Notes: generated by a model not told the origin, from the sequence alone. DNA of 39,398 bases from Promethearchaeati archaeon (GCA_013166775.1 JABLTJ010000031.1:1-39398), one strand, 5' to 3'; positions 1 to 9,653 are shown, counted from the stretch's first letter. Numbers and translations are program-made.

Positions 1-1
1 C

Positions 2-1693
2 ATTTTTTTCAGTTTTATCGCATCTATTGTTGTATTAGGTGTTTTTACTCCTTCATTATTAGGTTTTGCTTACTATTATGGAATGAACCTGCTAATTAGC
101 TGTCTAATAGCAGTTTTTTATGGGAGTATTCAATTACTCATTCTATCTAATCATTTAAAAGAGATATACAAAGAAGGTGAAAAAGAAGAAAATGTTCCTC
201 TTAACAAACTATCTACTTTTCTTGGGAAAACTTTACCTTGGCTTCTATTTAATCTCTCTTTAGGATTTTCCTTCTTCTTTCTATTCTTTACAGGAATCCT
301 GAAGTTTGAGATGGACTTCTATTCTGGGATCTCATTAATTGTTATATCAGTACTGTTTACTCTTTTCCTTAATATTATAATGCTGAAAAAAACTATACTT
401 TGGATAGGCAAAAAAGTAGTTTCTCTCTCATACATTTTTTCAAAATTATCTAAACAAACAATCAAATTATCAAGAAGGTTCATAAAGGACAGTTATCGTA
501 TGATACAACTACTCATTCTGTTTCTTATAATCTGTACTTTTTTCCTCTCAAGTTTTGATACTATAAATAACTTCAATTCTCTCAATAATGATCTTAATCA
601 AGTGGGAGATGTCATAATTAGTTTTCATCCTGAAAAAGGAGACATTGTAAATTCTTACTTAAGTCCATATGTGAATATTTCTGCAGAAGTACAATTACTA
701 GTTTCAGAATTTAAAACATTAACAGAACCCGGACCTATTTCACATTATGGTTTCATATTTCTCATAAATAGCAGCAAGATTTCGCAGATTTTTGATTCAA
801 AGGCTTTTAAAGATAAATATTTTGGAAATTATATAGCTAGTGAAATAAGCAATGAATTAATAGATGACTGTGATCTAGTTGTGGTAAACAAAGCATTAGC
901 AGAATTAGTATCCACTCAACAAAGTGATGCATTTTATATTCCTATACCCACTAAAAATGGTGAAAATAATCTTTTAAGAACAACAGTACTAGATATTGCT
1001 AGATTCGTCCCTTATTTCTCTGGTATTTCTGGAGAAAAACCTTTCAGTATTTTAAATAGTGAAATTATAACAAATGCAACAGAACTACAAGTTAAAACGA
1101 TGCATCATATCATATGGTTAAAGGAAAATATATCCAAAACAGTATTTAAGGATAATATTCAAACGATTAATAAAAACTATAATACACACATAGAGATTAT
1201 TGACCAATTTGAATTTCCTATAATTACAGATTATTATTGGGTACCTTCTGTTTTTCGACAATTTATGCTTTCTTTACTCACAGTTTTTACTGTATGTTTA
1301 TTCTTCCTTTTCTTAGCCTTTTATTCAGATACGATTGATAAACAAATGAAAGGTTTTAGAATTTTCTTTGCTCGGGGATTATCTTTTAAGAAAGGAATTT
1401 TTCTTTCTATGCTGCCTTTATTCTTATTTACATTGTTTTATATTGTTTTTAGCTATATTGCAGGCTTGATATTATCATTTGTTATGTTTTCTTCTATTCA
1501 ACCTAAATACTATCTAAGAATACCATTTTCTGTTTTTCCTTTCTCATTCACCTTTCTTAGTGCTCAAATAATACTGTTAGGTGCAATTCTCATCGTATCC
1601 GGAATTACTTCTTATTTGAAACTGAGAAAACAGATCCCTGAAGTAAAATTCAATGTTCCTTCAGTTTTTCAAGAGGAGGAGGGCATAATTTGA
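2..1693 (+). CDS. ABC transporter permease, FtsX/MacB type (5' end outside window)
   Basis: Integral membrane subunit of an ABC exporter, probably of the LolCDE/MacB class that moves lipids, peptides or lipoproteins or signals mechanically. The frame is open back to base 2, so the gene begins before the window; the first internal ATG (base 83) lies inside a hydrophobic stretch and is not a credible start. Visible membrane segments precede and follow a soluble outside domain of roughly 220 residues (about bases 560-1250), with three to four further helices at the C-terminus, the usual FtsX-fold layout. The stop overlaps the TTG start of the next permease (TTGA), so the two are translationally coupled, and an ATPase gene follows. 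Family assignment rests on topology and operon context; the substrate is unknown. Confidence 0.75.
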   Translation: MFFSFIASIVVLGVFTPSLLGFAYYYGMNLLISCLIAVFYGSIQLLILSNHLKEIYKEGEKEENVPLNKLSTFLGKTLPWLLFNLSLGFSFFFLFFTGILKFEMDFYSGISLIVISVLFTLFLNIIMLKKTILWIGKKVVSLSYIFSKLSKQTIKLSRRFIKDSYRMIQLLILFLIICTFFLSSFDTINNFNSLNNDLNQVGDVIISFHPEKGDIVNSYLSPYVNISAEVQLLVSEFKTLTEPGPISHYGFIFLINSSKISQIFDSKAFKDKYFGNYIASEISNELIDDCDLVVVNKALAELVSTQQSDAFYIPIPTKNGENNLLRTTVLDIARFVPYFSGISGEKPFSILNSEIITNATELQVKTMHHIIWLKENISKTVFKDNIQTINKNYNTHIEIIDQFEFPIITDYYWVPSVFRQFMLSLLTVFTVCLFFLFLAFYSDTIDKQMKGFRIFFARGLSFKKGIFLSMLPLFLFTLFYIVFSYIAGLILSFVMFSSIQPKYYLRIPFSVFPFSFTFLSAQIILLGAILIVSGITSYLKLRKQIPEVKFNVPSVFQEEEGII

Positions 1694-4347
1694 AATTGAC
1701 TATGCTTATATTCAAAGGAAAAAAGAAGATTTTATTAGTAGAATCTTTCATAATTATAGCTATTTTCTTAATTGCAAGCTTATCTTTTACTTACTATTTG
1801 AATACATATAGAACAGAATGGATAGGGTTAGTGAATTCTCAAGACGAACCTGATTTAGAAATTGAGATTTCGCAACCCTTTTGGATCTTTCTAGAGGAAA
1901 GAAGTGATTTAGAAGAAGAACTTGAGAATATTCATTACTTAGCTTTATCTGCACTTCCATCTCAACTATTCAATCTAGTTATTGAAAATGTAACCATTGA
2001 AGATTATAATTTATACATTCTCAATTCAAGAATACTTGAGGTTTTTGAATATGAGCTCTCAAGAAATGAAACGTTATTAGCAACAACTAATGAAAACAAC
2101 ATAGATCCTAGTGAAATTACTGCTAACTTTGTACTTCAATCCGAGTTAAGCAACACAACAATAACAGATATTTTCAACCAAACTTCTCTCTATTCAACTA
2201 TTTTTGGTTCTAAAAATATTGACCGTCTTTCTCCTTCTGCAGATACTAGTCTAATTCTTTCGGAATCCTATTTTTCTAATCTTCTTGCATCCATCGATGA
2301 AGAAAAATTGTTAAATATTACACAAAACTTCCTTACCTATTCCTTTTACACCTTTACCTGGAATAAAACTGAATTAATCAATGCTCTTCCTTCAAAGCTT
2401 TTACGAATTCACAAAGAATGGTCACATGAAAGAATAGCGGTATTTTCACAGATATATATTCCGAACTATGTTCAATATGAAGAATTCAATGTTGTATCAA
2501 ATCAATTATTTTCTGACAAGATTAACGAAGTATTAACAGAAATGAGTAGTATTTTGATAAGCACAGTAATTATCCTCATTTTTCTCTCCCTAGCATCAAT
2601 TCTCTTATTATTTCAGTTTCTAAAAAGTAGAACAGCTTTATTCAGCAAATTGTCTCTGATTTTCTCTTCACGAGGACTAAAAGGAAAGTCAGTAAAATCA
2701 AGATTTTTAGTACTACAGTTTTGTGATTTATTACTGTCAGTAACTGTATCATTTTGTTTTATTTTCGTCTTGCTTTACTTTTATGATCTTATAATGTGGA
2801 ATTATTCTTATCTTATCATTGGTGTAACTTCTGTCATAGTTTTCTTCTCTCTTCTTGCTATGCAAATAAAGCTAGTTCAAGCGTTAGAAATACAAACAAA
2901 GACAGAAGAAACAAAAAGAAGTTCACGTTCAAGATCTCAGCTTTTTGATTTAGGTCTTAAACTTGGAATAGGATTAGTAGCTTTTATAGCTTTAATTTCT
3001 ATCCTTTCTTTCAATCAGGTTATTCTTAATATCTTTTCCATAACTATCAGTTCATTATGGATAATATCATGTAGTATATTTGGAGTGATGATTTTACTGT
3101 TCTTCTTACCGACTCTCATTAACAAACTTGTTATTCCCTTAGCTAAATCTGTGTTAAAATATAGTTCACATTTTTATTCCTCAGTGTCCAGATTATTTGA
3201 GCAAATATCTAAACAAAAGAGAGCTGTGTGGACAAGTATTTTCATTCTTCAGTTGCTTTTCTCATTGATCATTATAGGTCCAAATCTGTTTGTAGTCCAT
3301 CAAGAGCAAACTGAATTAAGTTCATATTGTTATAACGTATCATTGGTGGTGGAAACGGAAAGTGCATCTGGAATCCAAGATTTAGTTAAGAACAATCCTT
3401 CTATGATTGCTTACATTGAGCCAATTTATGTATCACAATTTCAGATTAGGAATATCTATATTTACTTAGATAATCCTATGTCTTTTTTCAATGGTGCTCA
3501 TTTCTTTGGTAATTATTTCAAAAAAAGGAGTAGTTCTCAAGTTTTCTCCTTACTGAATTCATCTGATGAATATTTTGTTACAACCAAACAAAAAGCTAAA
3601 GAAATGCAGCTTACTATTGGAGATTTGGTTAGCTTATACAAAAAGGATATCAATAGTTCTCTAGTCGAGGAGAAGAAAATCCTACTAGATGTTGCTGATT
3701 TTCTATCATTTTTCTCAATTTTCTTCGAGAGGGAATATATGAATATCTTTCTGATGAAATATAATGAATCTGCTCATATCCTCAATAAGAACAACTATGC
3801 GATATTCAGTTTTCAAGCTGAACAAGAAGCTGATGAAGAAGCTCTTTTTGCAAACCTAAGAGAGAAACATATAATGTTTAATGTAATTCACAGTTTTTCC
3901 GAGGTAACATTACAACAGAATAATCAACAAAACACTGTTTTGAAGGTGTTAAAGCTACCAATTTATTTTCTTATCCTCCTAATCCCTAGCTTAATATTTT
4001 TAATGTTTCTAGATATTCGTAATGCTGGTAATAAGTCCTTTTCGTTTTTGATTCGAAGAGGATTTCATCGTAAAAATGCTGCTTCTTTAACATCATACTG
4101 GTTTCTAATTATGTCTAGTTTGTTTACTTTGATTTCATTTATTTATGCAATTTTCGTACTATTGACAATAATTTTCATTTTAAATATCTCATATTTCATG
4201 CCGATGCAATTAGTCATAGATTGGATTTCATTAGCAATTATTACACCTATTCTGTTCTCAGCATTTATGCTTCTATTACCAATTCAAGTAAACAAAAAGA
4301 AGAAATTTCATTTCACAAAAATCAAAGGAGTAAGATTAAATGAATAA
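1690..4347 (+). CDS. ABC transporter permease, FtsX/MacB type, long form
   Basis: Second permease of the first ABC locus, 885 residues. An N-terminal membrane anchor (about residues 10-32) is followed by an outside domain of about 250 residues, a block of membrane helices (about 285-535), a second outside domain (about 540-745) and three C-terminal helices. This duplicated FtsX arrangement is typical of MacB/LolE-like permeases. The start is TTG at 1690, chosen because a strong GA-rich Shine-Dalgarno stretch (1673-1683) precedes it and because it overlaps the upstream stop by a TTGA junction. The 3' end overlaps the ATPase start by 8 bases, so permease, permease and ATPase form one operon. 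Substrate unknown. Confidence 0.8.
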   Translation: MKLTMLIFKGKKKILLVESFIIIAIFLIASLSFTYYLNTYRTEWIGLVNSQDEPDLEIEISQPFWIFLEERSDLEEELENIHYLALSALPSQLFNLVIENVTIEDYNLYILNSRILEVFEYELSRNETLLATTNENNIDPSEITANFVLQSELSNTTITDIFNQTSLYSTIFGSKNIDRLSPSADTSLILSESYFSNLLASIDEEKLLNITQNFLTYSFYTFTWNKTELINALPSKLLRIHKEWSHERIAVFSQIYIPNYVQYEEFNVVSNQLFSDKINEVLTEMSSILISTVIILIFLSLASILLLFQFLKSRTALFSKLSLIFSSRGLKGKSVKSRFLVLQFCDLLLSVTVSFCFIFVLLYFYDLIMWNYSYLIIGVTSVIVFFSLLAMQIKLVQALEIQTKTEETKRSSRSRSQLFDLGLKLGIGLVAFIALISILSFNQVILNIFSITISSLWIISCSIFGVMILLFFLPTLINKLVIPLAKSVLKYSSHFYSSVSRLFEQISKQKRAVWTSIFILQLLFSLIIIGPNLFVVHQEQTELSSYCYNVSLVVETESASGIQDLVKNNPSMIAYIEPIYVSQFQIRNIYIYLDNPMSFFNGAHFFGNYFKKRSSSQVFSLLNSSDEYFVTTKQKAKEMQLTIGDLVSLYKKDINSSLVEEKKILLDVADFLSFFSIFFEREYMNIFLMKYNESAHILNKNNYAIFSFQAEQEADEEALFANLREKHIMFNVIHSFSEVTLQQNNQQNTVLKVLKLPIYFLILLIPSLIFLMFLDIRNAGNKSFSFLIRRGFHRKNAASLTSYWFLIMSSLFTLISFIYAIFVLLTIIFILNISYFMPMQLVIDWISLAIITPILFSAFMLLLPIQVNKKKKFHFTKIKGVRLNE

Positions 4348-5026
4348 AAAAGAAAAAAAAATCATACAAGTTTTTGATTTACTTCATGTGTATAAAGGGA
4401 AAGTCGAAACTATTGCACTTTCGGGAATAAATCTTTCAGTGTCTAAAGGAGAAAGATTAGTTATTAGAGGAAAATCCGGTGTAGGTAAAACTACTCTTTT
4501 ACATTGCTTAGCTGGAATACTCAAACCTACTGCAGGTAAGATTTTAGTTGAGAGTAGAGACATAATCGAACTCAATGAAGATCAACAAGCAGACTATCGT
4601 TGTCAAACAGTTGGTCTAATCTACCAATCCTATAATCTAGCCCCATTTCTAACTGTCAAAGAGAATATTGAATTTCCAATGATATTAGCAAAGAAACCAG
4701 AAGAGAAAAGGGAAAAACACACAGACGAGCTTACTGAATTTCTCGAAATCGAAAGGTATCTTGATCAGAAACCGGAATACCTAAGTGGAGGAGAGCAGCA
4801 AAGAGTAGCAATTGCAGTAGCTTTAGCTAATAACCCCCCAATAGTTCTCGCAGATGAACCCACAGGAAATATAGATGTAGAAACATCTCAAATTATTTAT
4901 GAGCATTTATCAAGAATGTGCCAAGTTTATGGTACGACACTAATAATTGCATCACATGATCCAGATGCATCAAAATACGCAGATAGAGAGATAATGTTAA
5001 CAAAACTGCAATCAAGAAGCTTATAG
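4340..5026 (+). CDS. ABC transporter ATP-binding protein, LolD/MacB type
   Basis: Cytoplasmic ATPase that should power the two permeases encoded just upstream. All nucleotide-binding motifs are present in order: Walker A GKSGVGKT (residues 44-51), Q-loop glutamine 96, signature LSGGEQ (148-153), Walker B IVLADE (168-173) with catalytic Glu173, and H-loop His206. The 228-residue length is normal for this class. It starts with ATG inside the end of the permease gene, preceded by AAAGGAG (4324-4330). The stop is TAG; the same frame stays open for 35 more codons to a TAA at 5132-5134. A decayed copy of its last 22 codons lies at 9305-9373. Confidence 0.93.
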   Translation: MNKKEKKIIQVFDLLHVYKGKVETIALSGINLSVSKGERLVIRGKSGVGKTTLLHCLAGILKPTAGKILVESRDIIELNEDQQADYRCQTVGLIYQSYNLAPFLTVKENIEFPMILAKKPEEKREKHTDELTEFLEIERYLDQKPEYLSGGEQQRVAIAVALANNPPIVLADEPTGNIDVETSQIIYEHLSRMCQVYGTTLIIASHDPDASKYADREIMLTKLQSRSL

Positions 5027-5422
5027 TTGGAAATCTCAGAAAACCTAAACAAAAAACAAGACAATTTAGTTGAACTTCATGAGAAAAAAGAAGCAGTCAG
5101 ATTTAGACCAATATTTACAAAAAGTTTAGCTTAATAATTTAAATATAGTGATCATATGTGTGGCTATTATAAATAGGATTCTTTGGAAGTTTGTTAGGTT
5201 CAATGGTTTAACAAAATACTAAATTGGGAATTAGTGATTACGAATATGATTCATTTATTTACCTCAAACAATCTAGTTGCGAAAAGAGAAGTGAAATTCT
5301 GTTTATCCTAAAAGGATTTTAATCTATTCCAATTAAATAAATACTAGAAAACCTTATAATGATTTTTCAACAAAGAGGTTATTTGGAATAATCAAAGAAA
5401 TATATGAATTCAAGTGGAAATA
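5027..5422. other. Intergenic stretch between the two ABC loci
   Basis: No complete gene is evident in these roughly 400 bases. Bases 5027-5131 form an in-frame continuation beyond the TAG of the upstream ATPase (35 codons, rich in Lys, Glu and Asn, ending TAA), which may be a former C-terminal extension. A small hairpin (ATCCT 5305-5309 with AGGAT 5313-5317) is followed by a short T-run and could be a weak terminator. An AT-rich CTTATAATG-like box near 5355 could be the promoter of the next permease. Confidence 0.5.
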
Positions 5423-8119
5423 ATGTTTAAAATAAAGACCCTTAAAGGTAGAAAATGGTTCCTTGCATATTCTTCATTAATTACTATAACCTTTCTTTTG
5501 CTTTTACTTTTTGGGTCAATATATTCTACGATAGTAGCTGAAAGACAAAAAATTTTGTATTTAGAGACCGCTGATATAGGTTCTAAAGGGATAGATAATC
5601 CAAATTTACCCGATTTCAGATATGTTTCGTCATTTGATAATTTTTCATCCTCTGATATTGTGAGTTATAATAACTTTTTATTTGAATTAACCAATTTCTC
5701 CAAGGAAAATCATTTTACACCATATGTATTATTTGAAATTTCCTCTTCTTCTGGATTTATGCAGTTCAATTATTCAAAGATAAATACAACTTTTACAGTT
5801 CCCATTCTAGTTGCATCACCATCGATACTGGAATGGATGTTTCCTGGTGAAGGGAGTCAGCTTCAATTTATACATTTTTCTAGTAATGTTAGTCAAAATG
5901 AAGGTTTGGAATATAATGAAGAGATTATTATGTTCAAAGATGAAGCTGAATTCACATTTCATATTGGTTCTTCTTATTATAATCCTTCTTACATATTTCT
6001 TACAAAAATAGCTAATCGAGCCATCATTTCTTCTGAACACATAACCAATTTATTAGTTTTTTTTCAAGAACAGGATTTGATTGTTAGTCTTTACTTAGAT
6101 ATTGATTCTAGTTATCTGCTAAATACGGAAGTAAACGAAATAAATGATTGGCTGGAAGAAATAACAAATTATATCGACTATATTGCAGAAGAAAATAATT
6201 TGTTCTTTGATTATTATATTTCATTGGTAAAGAATCAATTTGACAGTTTTATGGAAAACTTAATAGCTAATTATGGTCTGATAGAATTAACTCTACTACC
6301 AAGCTATTTGATTCTTGTATTGATACTTTGGGTAGTATTGAAAGAAGGCTTAGTTGACCTCAGAAAAGAACTGCATCTTTATCTCACAAGGGGAGCAAAA
6401 AAGATACAATTTGTCAAACATTACGCAATAATTTTCATAATTTCAGATCTAATTATGTTAGTTTTTCTAAGTGGAATGGGAGAGCTAATTACACAGTTTA
6501 GCTATCAGATATCATCTATTCTGATTTCAATTCTGGGTGGAATGTTAACACTACTCCCACTTGAAGCAGTAAAAATCTATTCTTTACATGATTTTGTATC
6601 AAAACATGCAACTGCTTTCACTCAAGAAAGTAAGAAACAAAAGATCAAATTGAATCAGAAGGATTTATCGTTAAAACAACTCCTCCTCCTCATGATTATT
6701 GGAACTGTTTTTCTTATCTATTCTTTTCTTCTGCCCTATATTGTTCCAATCGACTTTATTTCAACAATTATTCTAGTTTCAAGAATAGTTGCGGGGATAC
6801 TAGTATTTATTGCAATTACTTTATTCTCTACTAGAATCAGTTTTAATACGAGTCTTAGAATATTGAATAAAATTTCTTCAAAATATTATGCAATTACAAA
6901 GTTTATTGAGAAATTTCTGATGTCCAAAAGACGTAACTTCAAAATGTTCACACTAATTAGTTTTTGGCTAATTTTCTTATCTAGCTTTACGATCAATACT
7001 CTTGATTTAGATCATCAATCACAAAAATTGTTTGATCAAAGTCAGGTCTTGGATATAGAGTTATATGTCAGAGAATATTCTTTCATGAAATTAACTAGTA
7101 TTAAATCTATCTTATCTGATGATGATATTGAGAATTATATCCCTCTTACAACAATGACAACTAGTAATGATTTCAATAAAATAACTTTTCTTCCTATCTT
7201 GAATGTTACTCAGGTATGTCCTTCATTCTTCAATCTTGAAAATGCTCAAGGAGAGAATATCAATTTTCAATCTATGAGTCTGGTCGAGAATTCTCTTTTA
7301 GTATCTCATAATGTCATCGAGAGAAAATACTTGGAAATTGGTAGTAATATATCTTTATCGGTAAATCCATCAGGGCAAGGTGTAAACTTTACTATATCAG
7401 AAACTCCTTTAGAAACGAATTTTACAATTTTTGATGAATTTAATTATTTTCCATTCATCTCATATTTCATTTGGAATGATGAGATAGAACCTTTAACGTA
7501 TCATTACATAACAGATATTTCTTTGTTGGAAGAGTTATTTGGAGAATTATTTTTTGATAGAATATTAATCAAATTGAGGAAAAATGTTGACCCACAAGAA
7601 TGGTATGACAAAACCAGAAGTAAATTTGGAGTTTTAAGTCAGTTTCTAAGTGCTTACATCCCGGAAGTTAGACGAGCTGAAAGAGAAGAAACTAATCTAG
7701 ATGATATACTTGTTATCGAAATTTTTATACTTTCTTTGGTTGTTGTTATTTTTACTCTGTTTTATTTTCAATCAATAACAAAAGAAAACAAAAATCAAAT
7801 TCTAATTGCTCTATCTCGAGGAATTGACTCCAAAAAACTCAAACGTGGTTTAATTCGGAGTTCTTTCCTTTTATTGATGATTAACATCGTTTTAGGTTTT
7901 TTAGTCGGAGTTTCTCTTTCAGCCATCTTTCATTTTGGTTTACACTCTTTAGAAATTAGAATGTTTAAGCTATCTCTCATCTCTCTTAATTCCTTCTATT
8001 TCCTTTTAACTATACTTGCAGGTAGTTTTCTAACTTTGTTAGTTACATATACAGTTACTAGCAAAAGAATTGATACTGCAATTCTTACTCAAATGGGTGA
8101 AACAGTTTTAGGTGAATAA
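5423..8119 (+). CDS. ABC transporter permease, FtsX/MacB type (second locus)
   Basis: Large permease of the second ABC locus, 898 residues from ATG 5423. A GTG nine bases upstream (5414) would add three residues; ATG is preferred because the adjacent GTGG can act as its ribosome binding site and because the protein then begins with a basic stretch directly before the first membrane helix. Order: N-terminal anchor, outside domain of about 250 residues with several N-glycosylation-like sequons, a cluster of membrane helices (about 285-510), a second outside domain (about 525-755) and three C-terminal helices. It resembles the permease at 1690-4347 in architecture, suggesting duplication. The next ATPase gene starts one base after its stop. 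Confidence 0.8.
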   Translation: MFKIKTLKGRKWFLAYSSLITITFLLLLLFGSIYSTIVAERQKILYLETADIGSKGIDNPNLPDFRYVSSFDNFSSSDIVSYNNFLFELTNFSKENHFTPYVLFEISSSSGFMQFNYSKINTTFTVPILVASPSILEWMFPGEGSQLQFIHFSSNVSQNEGLEYNEEIIMFKDEAEFTFHIGSSYYNPSYIFLTKIANRAIISSEHITNLLVFFQEQDLIVSLYLDIDSSYLLNTEVNEINDWLEEITNYIDYIAEENNLFFDYYISLVKNQFDSFMENLIANYGLIELTLLPSYLILVLILWVVLKEGLVDLRKELHLYLTRGAKKIQFVKHYAIIFIISDLIMLVFLSGMGELITQFSYQISSILISILGGMLTLLPLEAVKIYSLHDFVSKHATAFTQESKKQKIKLNQKDLSLKQLLLLMIIGTVFLIYSFLLPYIVPIDFISTIILVSRIVAGILVFIAITLFSTRISFNTSLRILNKISSKYYAITKFIEKFLMSKRRNFKMFTLISFWLIFLSSFTINTLDLDHQSQKLFDQSQVLDIELYVREYSFMKLTSIKSILSDDDIENYIPLTTMTTSNDFNKITFLPILNVTQVCPSFFNLENAQGENINFQSMSLVENSLLVSHNVIERKYLEIGSNISLSVNPSGQGVNFTISETPLETNFTIFDEFNYFPFISYFIWNDEIEPLTYHYITDISLLEELFGELFFDRILIKLRKNVDPQEWYDKTRSKFGVLSQFLSAYIPEVRRAEREETNLDDILVIEIFILSLVVVIFTLFYFQSITKENKNQILIALSRGIDSKKLKRGLIRSSFLLLMINIVLGFLVGVSLSAIFHFGLHSLEIRMFKLSLISLNSFYFLLTILAGSFLTLLVTYTVTSKRIDTAILTQMGETVLGE

Positions 8120-8120
8120 A

Positions 8121-8783
8121 ATGTCAAAAAAATTGATTATTGAAGATTTAGAAAAAATTTACAAAGCAGAAGTTGAAACAATAGCTGTTAGAGATTTCAA
8201 TTTATCTGTAAAAGAAGGTGAAATAGTTACTTTAGCTGGTCCCAGTGGTTCAGGTAAAACAACTATTTTACTCTGTATAGCAGGTTTGTTAGAACCAACT
8301 TATGGAAAAATTATCGTCAATGATAAATTAATTAATTCGTTTTCCTTCGAGGAATTGATAGGATATAGACGTCACACAATTGGGATAGTTTTTCAAAGTT
8401 TCAATTTAATAGAATACTTTACTGTCTTTGAAAACATAGCTTTCCCCCTTTGGATTGCTCAAAAAAAACATAAAGAAATTAACAGAAGAGTAGGAACTTT
8501 GCTAGAAGCTTTAGATATTGGTCGTTATGCTCAGACCTATCCACGATTCTTAAGTGGAGGTGAGCAACAAAGAATTGCAATTGCTGTAGCTTTAGCAAAT
8601 GAACCTGATATTATCCTAGCTGATGAACCAACAGGTAATCTTGATCGCAAAACAGCAGATATTGTAATCAATCTCTTGATGAAAGAAGCAATAGAAGAAA
8701 ACAAAATTTTAATCTTGGGTACACATGATGAAAGAATTGCTGAGAAATCAGAAAAAGTAGTTTCATTACAGAAAAGATTTTGA
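8121..8783 (+). CDS. ABC transporter ATP-binding protein, LolD/MacB type (second locus)
   Basis: ATPase partner of the permease directly upstream. Motifs: Walker A GPSGSGKT (residues 40-47), Q-loop Gln92, signature LSGGEQ (144-149), Walker B IILADE (164-169), H-loop His202. The start is taken as ATG 8121, because AGGTGA at 8110-8115 gives a well-spaced Shine-Dalgarno; a GTG at 8112 would add three residues but has no such site. It is clearly a paralogue of the ATPase at 4340-5026: both have a YKxxVETIA-type N-terminus and the same LSGGEQQR block. A T-rich stretch follows the gene (about 8864-8880). Confidence 0.93.
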   Translation: MSKKLIIEDLEKIYKAEVETIAVRDFNLSVKEGEIVTLAGPSGSGKTTILLCIAGLLEPTYGKIIVNDKLINSFSFEELIGYRRHTIGIVFQSFNLIEYFTVFENIAFPLWIAQKKHKEINRRVGTLLEALDIGRYAQTYPRFLSGGEQQRIAIAVALANEPDIILADEPTGNLDRKTADIVINLLMKEAIEENKILILGTHDERIAEKSEKVVSLQKRF

Positions 8784-8906
8784 AGAAAGAAACAAAGCTC
8801 AAGAGAAAGGGAAGGAAGTTCATGGTGTTAATCTCCATCACATTCATTGCTTGTGAAATTTGAACTTTTTTGGTTTTTTTAAAATGTTTATCTTTCTCTA
8901 TCTTAT

Positions 8907-8935
8907 GCTAGTTATCTCTCAGCAGGATAACTAGC
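8907..8935. repeat. Perfect 10-bp inverted repeat (hairpin)
   Basis: GCTAGTTATC (8907-8916) pairs perfectly with GATAACTAGC (8926-8935) around a 9-base loop. It overlaps the stop codon of the small minus-strand ORF 8912-9040. It may be a terminator-like or RNA-stabilising hairpin for that transcript, although no T-run follows directly on either strand. Confidence 0.6.
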
Positions 8936-9040
8936 TGTATCTCCCCATCTTCCCGCTTCTTCTATACTCTTAACTTCTATTTGTGCTAGATTCTCAAAAA
9001 TTGATTTCTCAACGTATCTAACTTTTTTCTTTTTTTTCAT
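8912..9040 (-). CDS. Putative small basic protein, 42 residues
   Basis: A short minus-strand frame reads ATG, a run of five lysines, then a balanced amino-acid mix with one tryptophan, ending in TAA. The C-terminal part (residues 29-42) reads AGRWGDTASYPAER, a composition more like real protein than chance AT-rich translation. An AT-rich box (ATATAAGC on the minus strand, about 9060-9070) lies about 26 bases before the ATG, as expected for a leaderless archaeal gene, and a perfect hairpin overlaps the stop. No family is recognised. It may be a surviving small gene or the end of a decayed one, since the region downstream contains other gene debris. Confidence 0.35.
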   Translation of the reverse strand: MKKKKKVRYVEKSIFENLAQIEVKSIEEAGRWGDTASYPAER

Positions 9041-9118
9041 CTAAGATGTAATTATTTGCTTATATTGCTTTAATATCTTGAGGTGTTTTTATATTCTCTT
9101 CTTATTGACTTTGTAAGA

Positions 9119-9316
9119 TTAGCATGATAGAAGAGTTTGTAAAACGTTATAGGAGTTTAGGGCAGAAGTCTCAATATAACCAAAGCGACGAAGACGAACA
9201 TAACCGAGAACATTATCGCGATCAATAGAGCTAGCTTCAGTGAGATCGTATTTGTTGCCACAGATGATGATGGGAATGTCGGGACATTTGGGGATGACCT
9301 CGTTGATCCAGATGCA
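9119..9316 (-). pseudogene. Remnant of a Rab/Ras-like small GTPase
   Basis: About 65 codons on the minus strand match the C-terminal half of a Ras-superfamily GTPase: WINEV, then CPDIPIIICGNKYDL containing the G4 box NKYD, then a stretch ending RFGYIETSALN with the G5 box ETSA. The G1 P-loop, switch regions and G3 box are missing, and the frame stops soon after G5. A full Rab-like protein would be about 170-190 residues. No credible start exists; the frame opens with TTG at the junction with an unrelated ABC ATPase tail. The piece is visibly more GC-rich than its surroundings. Rab-like GTPases are abundant in Asgard archaea, so this is probably a truncated copy of a resident gene. Confidence 0.7.
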
Positions 9317-9373
9317 TCTCAATATGCTGATAGAGAGATATTACTTACAAAACTGCAATCAAGAAACCTATAG
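9305..9373 (+). pseudogene. Duplicated 3' end of a LolD-type ABC ATPase gene
   Basis: These 69 bases align without gaps to 4958-5026, the last 22 codons and TAG of the intact ATPase gene upstream; I count 10 differences, most of them synonymous. No ATPase sequence precedes it: the upstream flank is the minus-strand GTPase remnant, and both homologies share the bases around GATCCAGATGCATC (9305-9318). It is therefore the tail of a lost paralogue or a recombination scar, not an active gene. Confidence 0.75.
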
Positions 9374-9505
9374 CAAGAAGTTAAAAAAACCTAAGTACGT
9401 TCGTTTGATATTGACATGTTTATTCATTTGTTTTATTTTTAATATATTATATACAATACTGAATTTGCCTAATTATATGCTGAACAAGGATTTGTCATAA
9501 AATTT

Positions 9506-9606
9506 CCTTGGGGTTTTTAGGGTGAAGTGTAGTCTAGTATGCAGATAGGCAAGAATTACAACCGTAAAGGCCCAAACCCGTAATTCTTCCCTTATCCCCA
9601 AAAAGG
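9506..9606. other. Foldable block, possible structured RNA or transposon end
   Basis: Nested complementarity: CCTTGGGG (9506-9513) can pair with CCCC (9596-9599) plus AAGG (9603-9606), AGGG (9519-9522) with CCCT (9589-9592), and AAGAATTAC (9551-9559) pairs perfectly with GTAATTCTT (9580-9588) around a 20-base loop. The strand of any transcript is unknown. It could be a small structured RNA or the subterminal palindrome region of the TnpB element downstream. Confidence 0.4.
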
Positions 9607-9653
9607 AAAAAGGAGTTGAAAGAGAAGAAGTATAGGTAGTTCTTTTGGGATCT

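Noticed and set aside
5024..5134. Stop-codon readthrough (TAG as pyrrolysine) extending the ABC ATPase by 35 codons
   Set aside because: The related ATPase at 8121-8783 ends without such an extension, and the duplicated tail at 9305-9373 has an unrelated short continuation after its TAG; no pyrrolysine genes are seen in the window.
9240..9500. 86-residue plus-strand frame
   Set aside because: It combines antisense GTPase remnant, another frame of the ATPase tail and AT-rich hydrophobic translation; not a gene.
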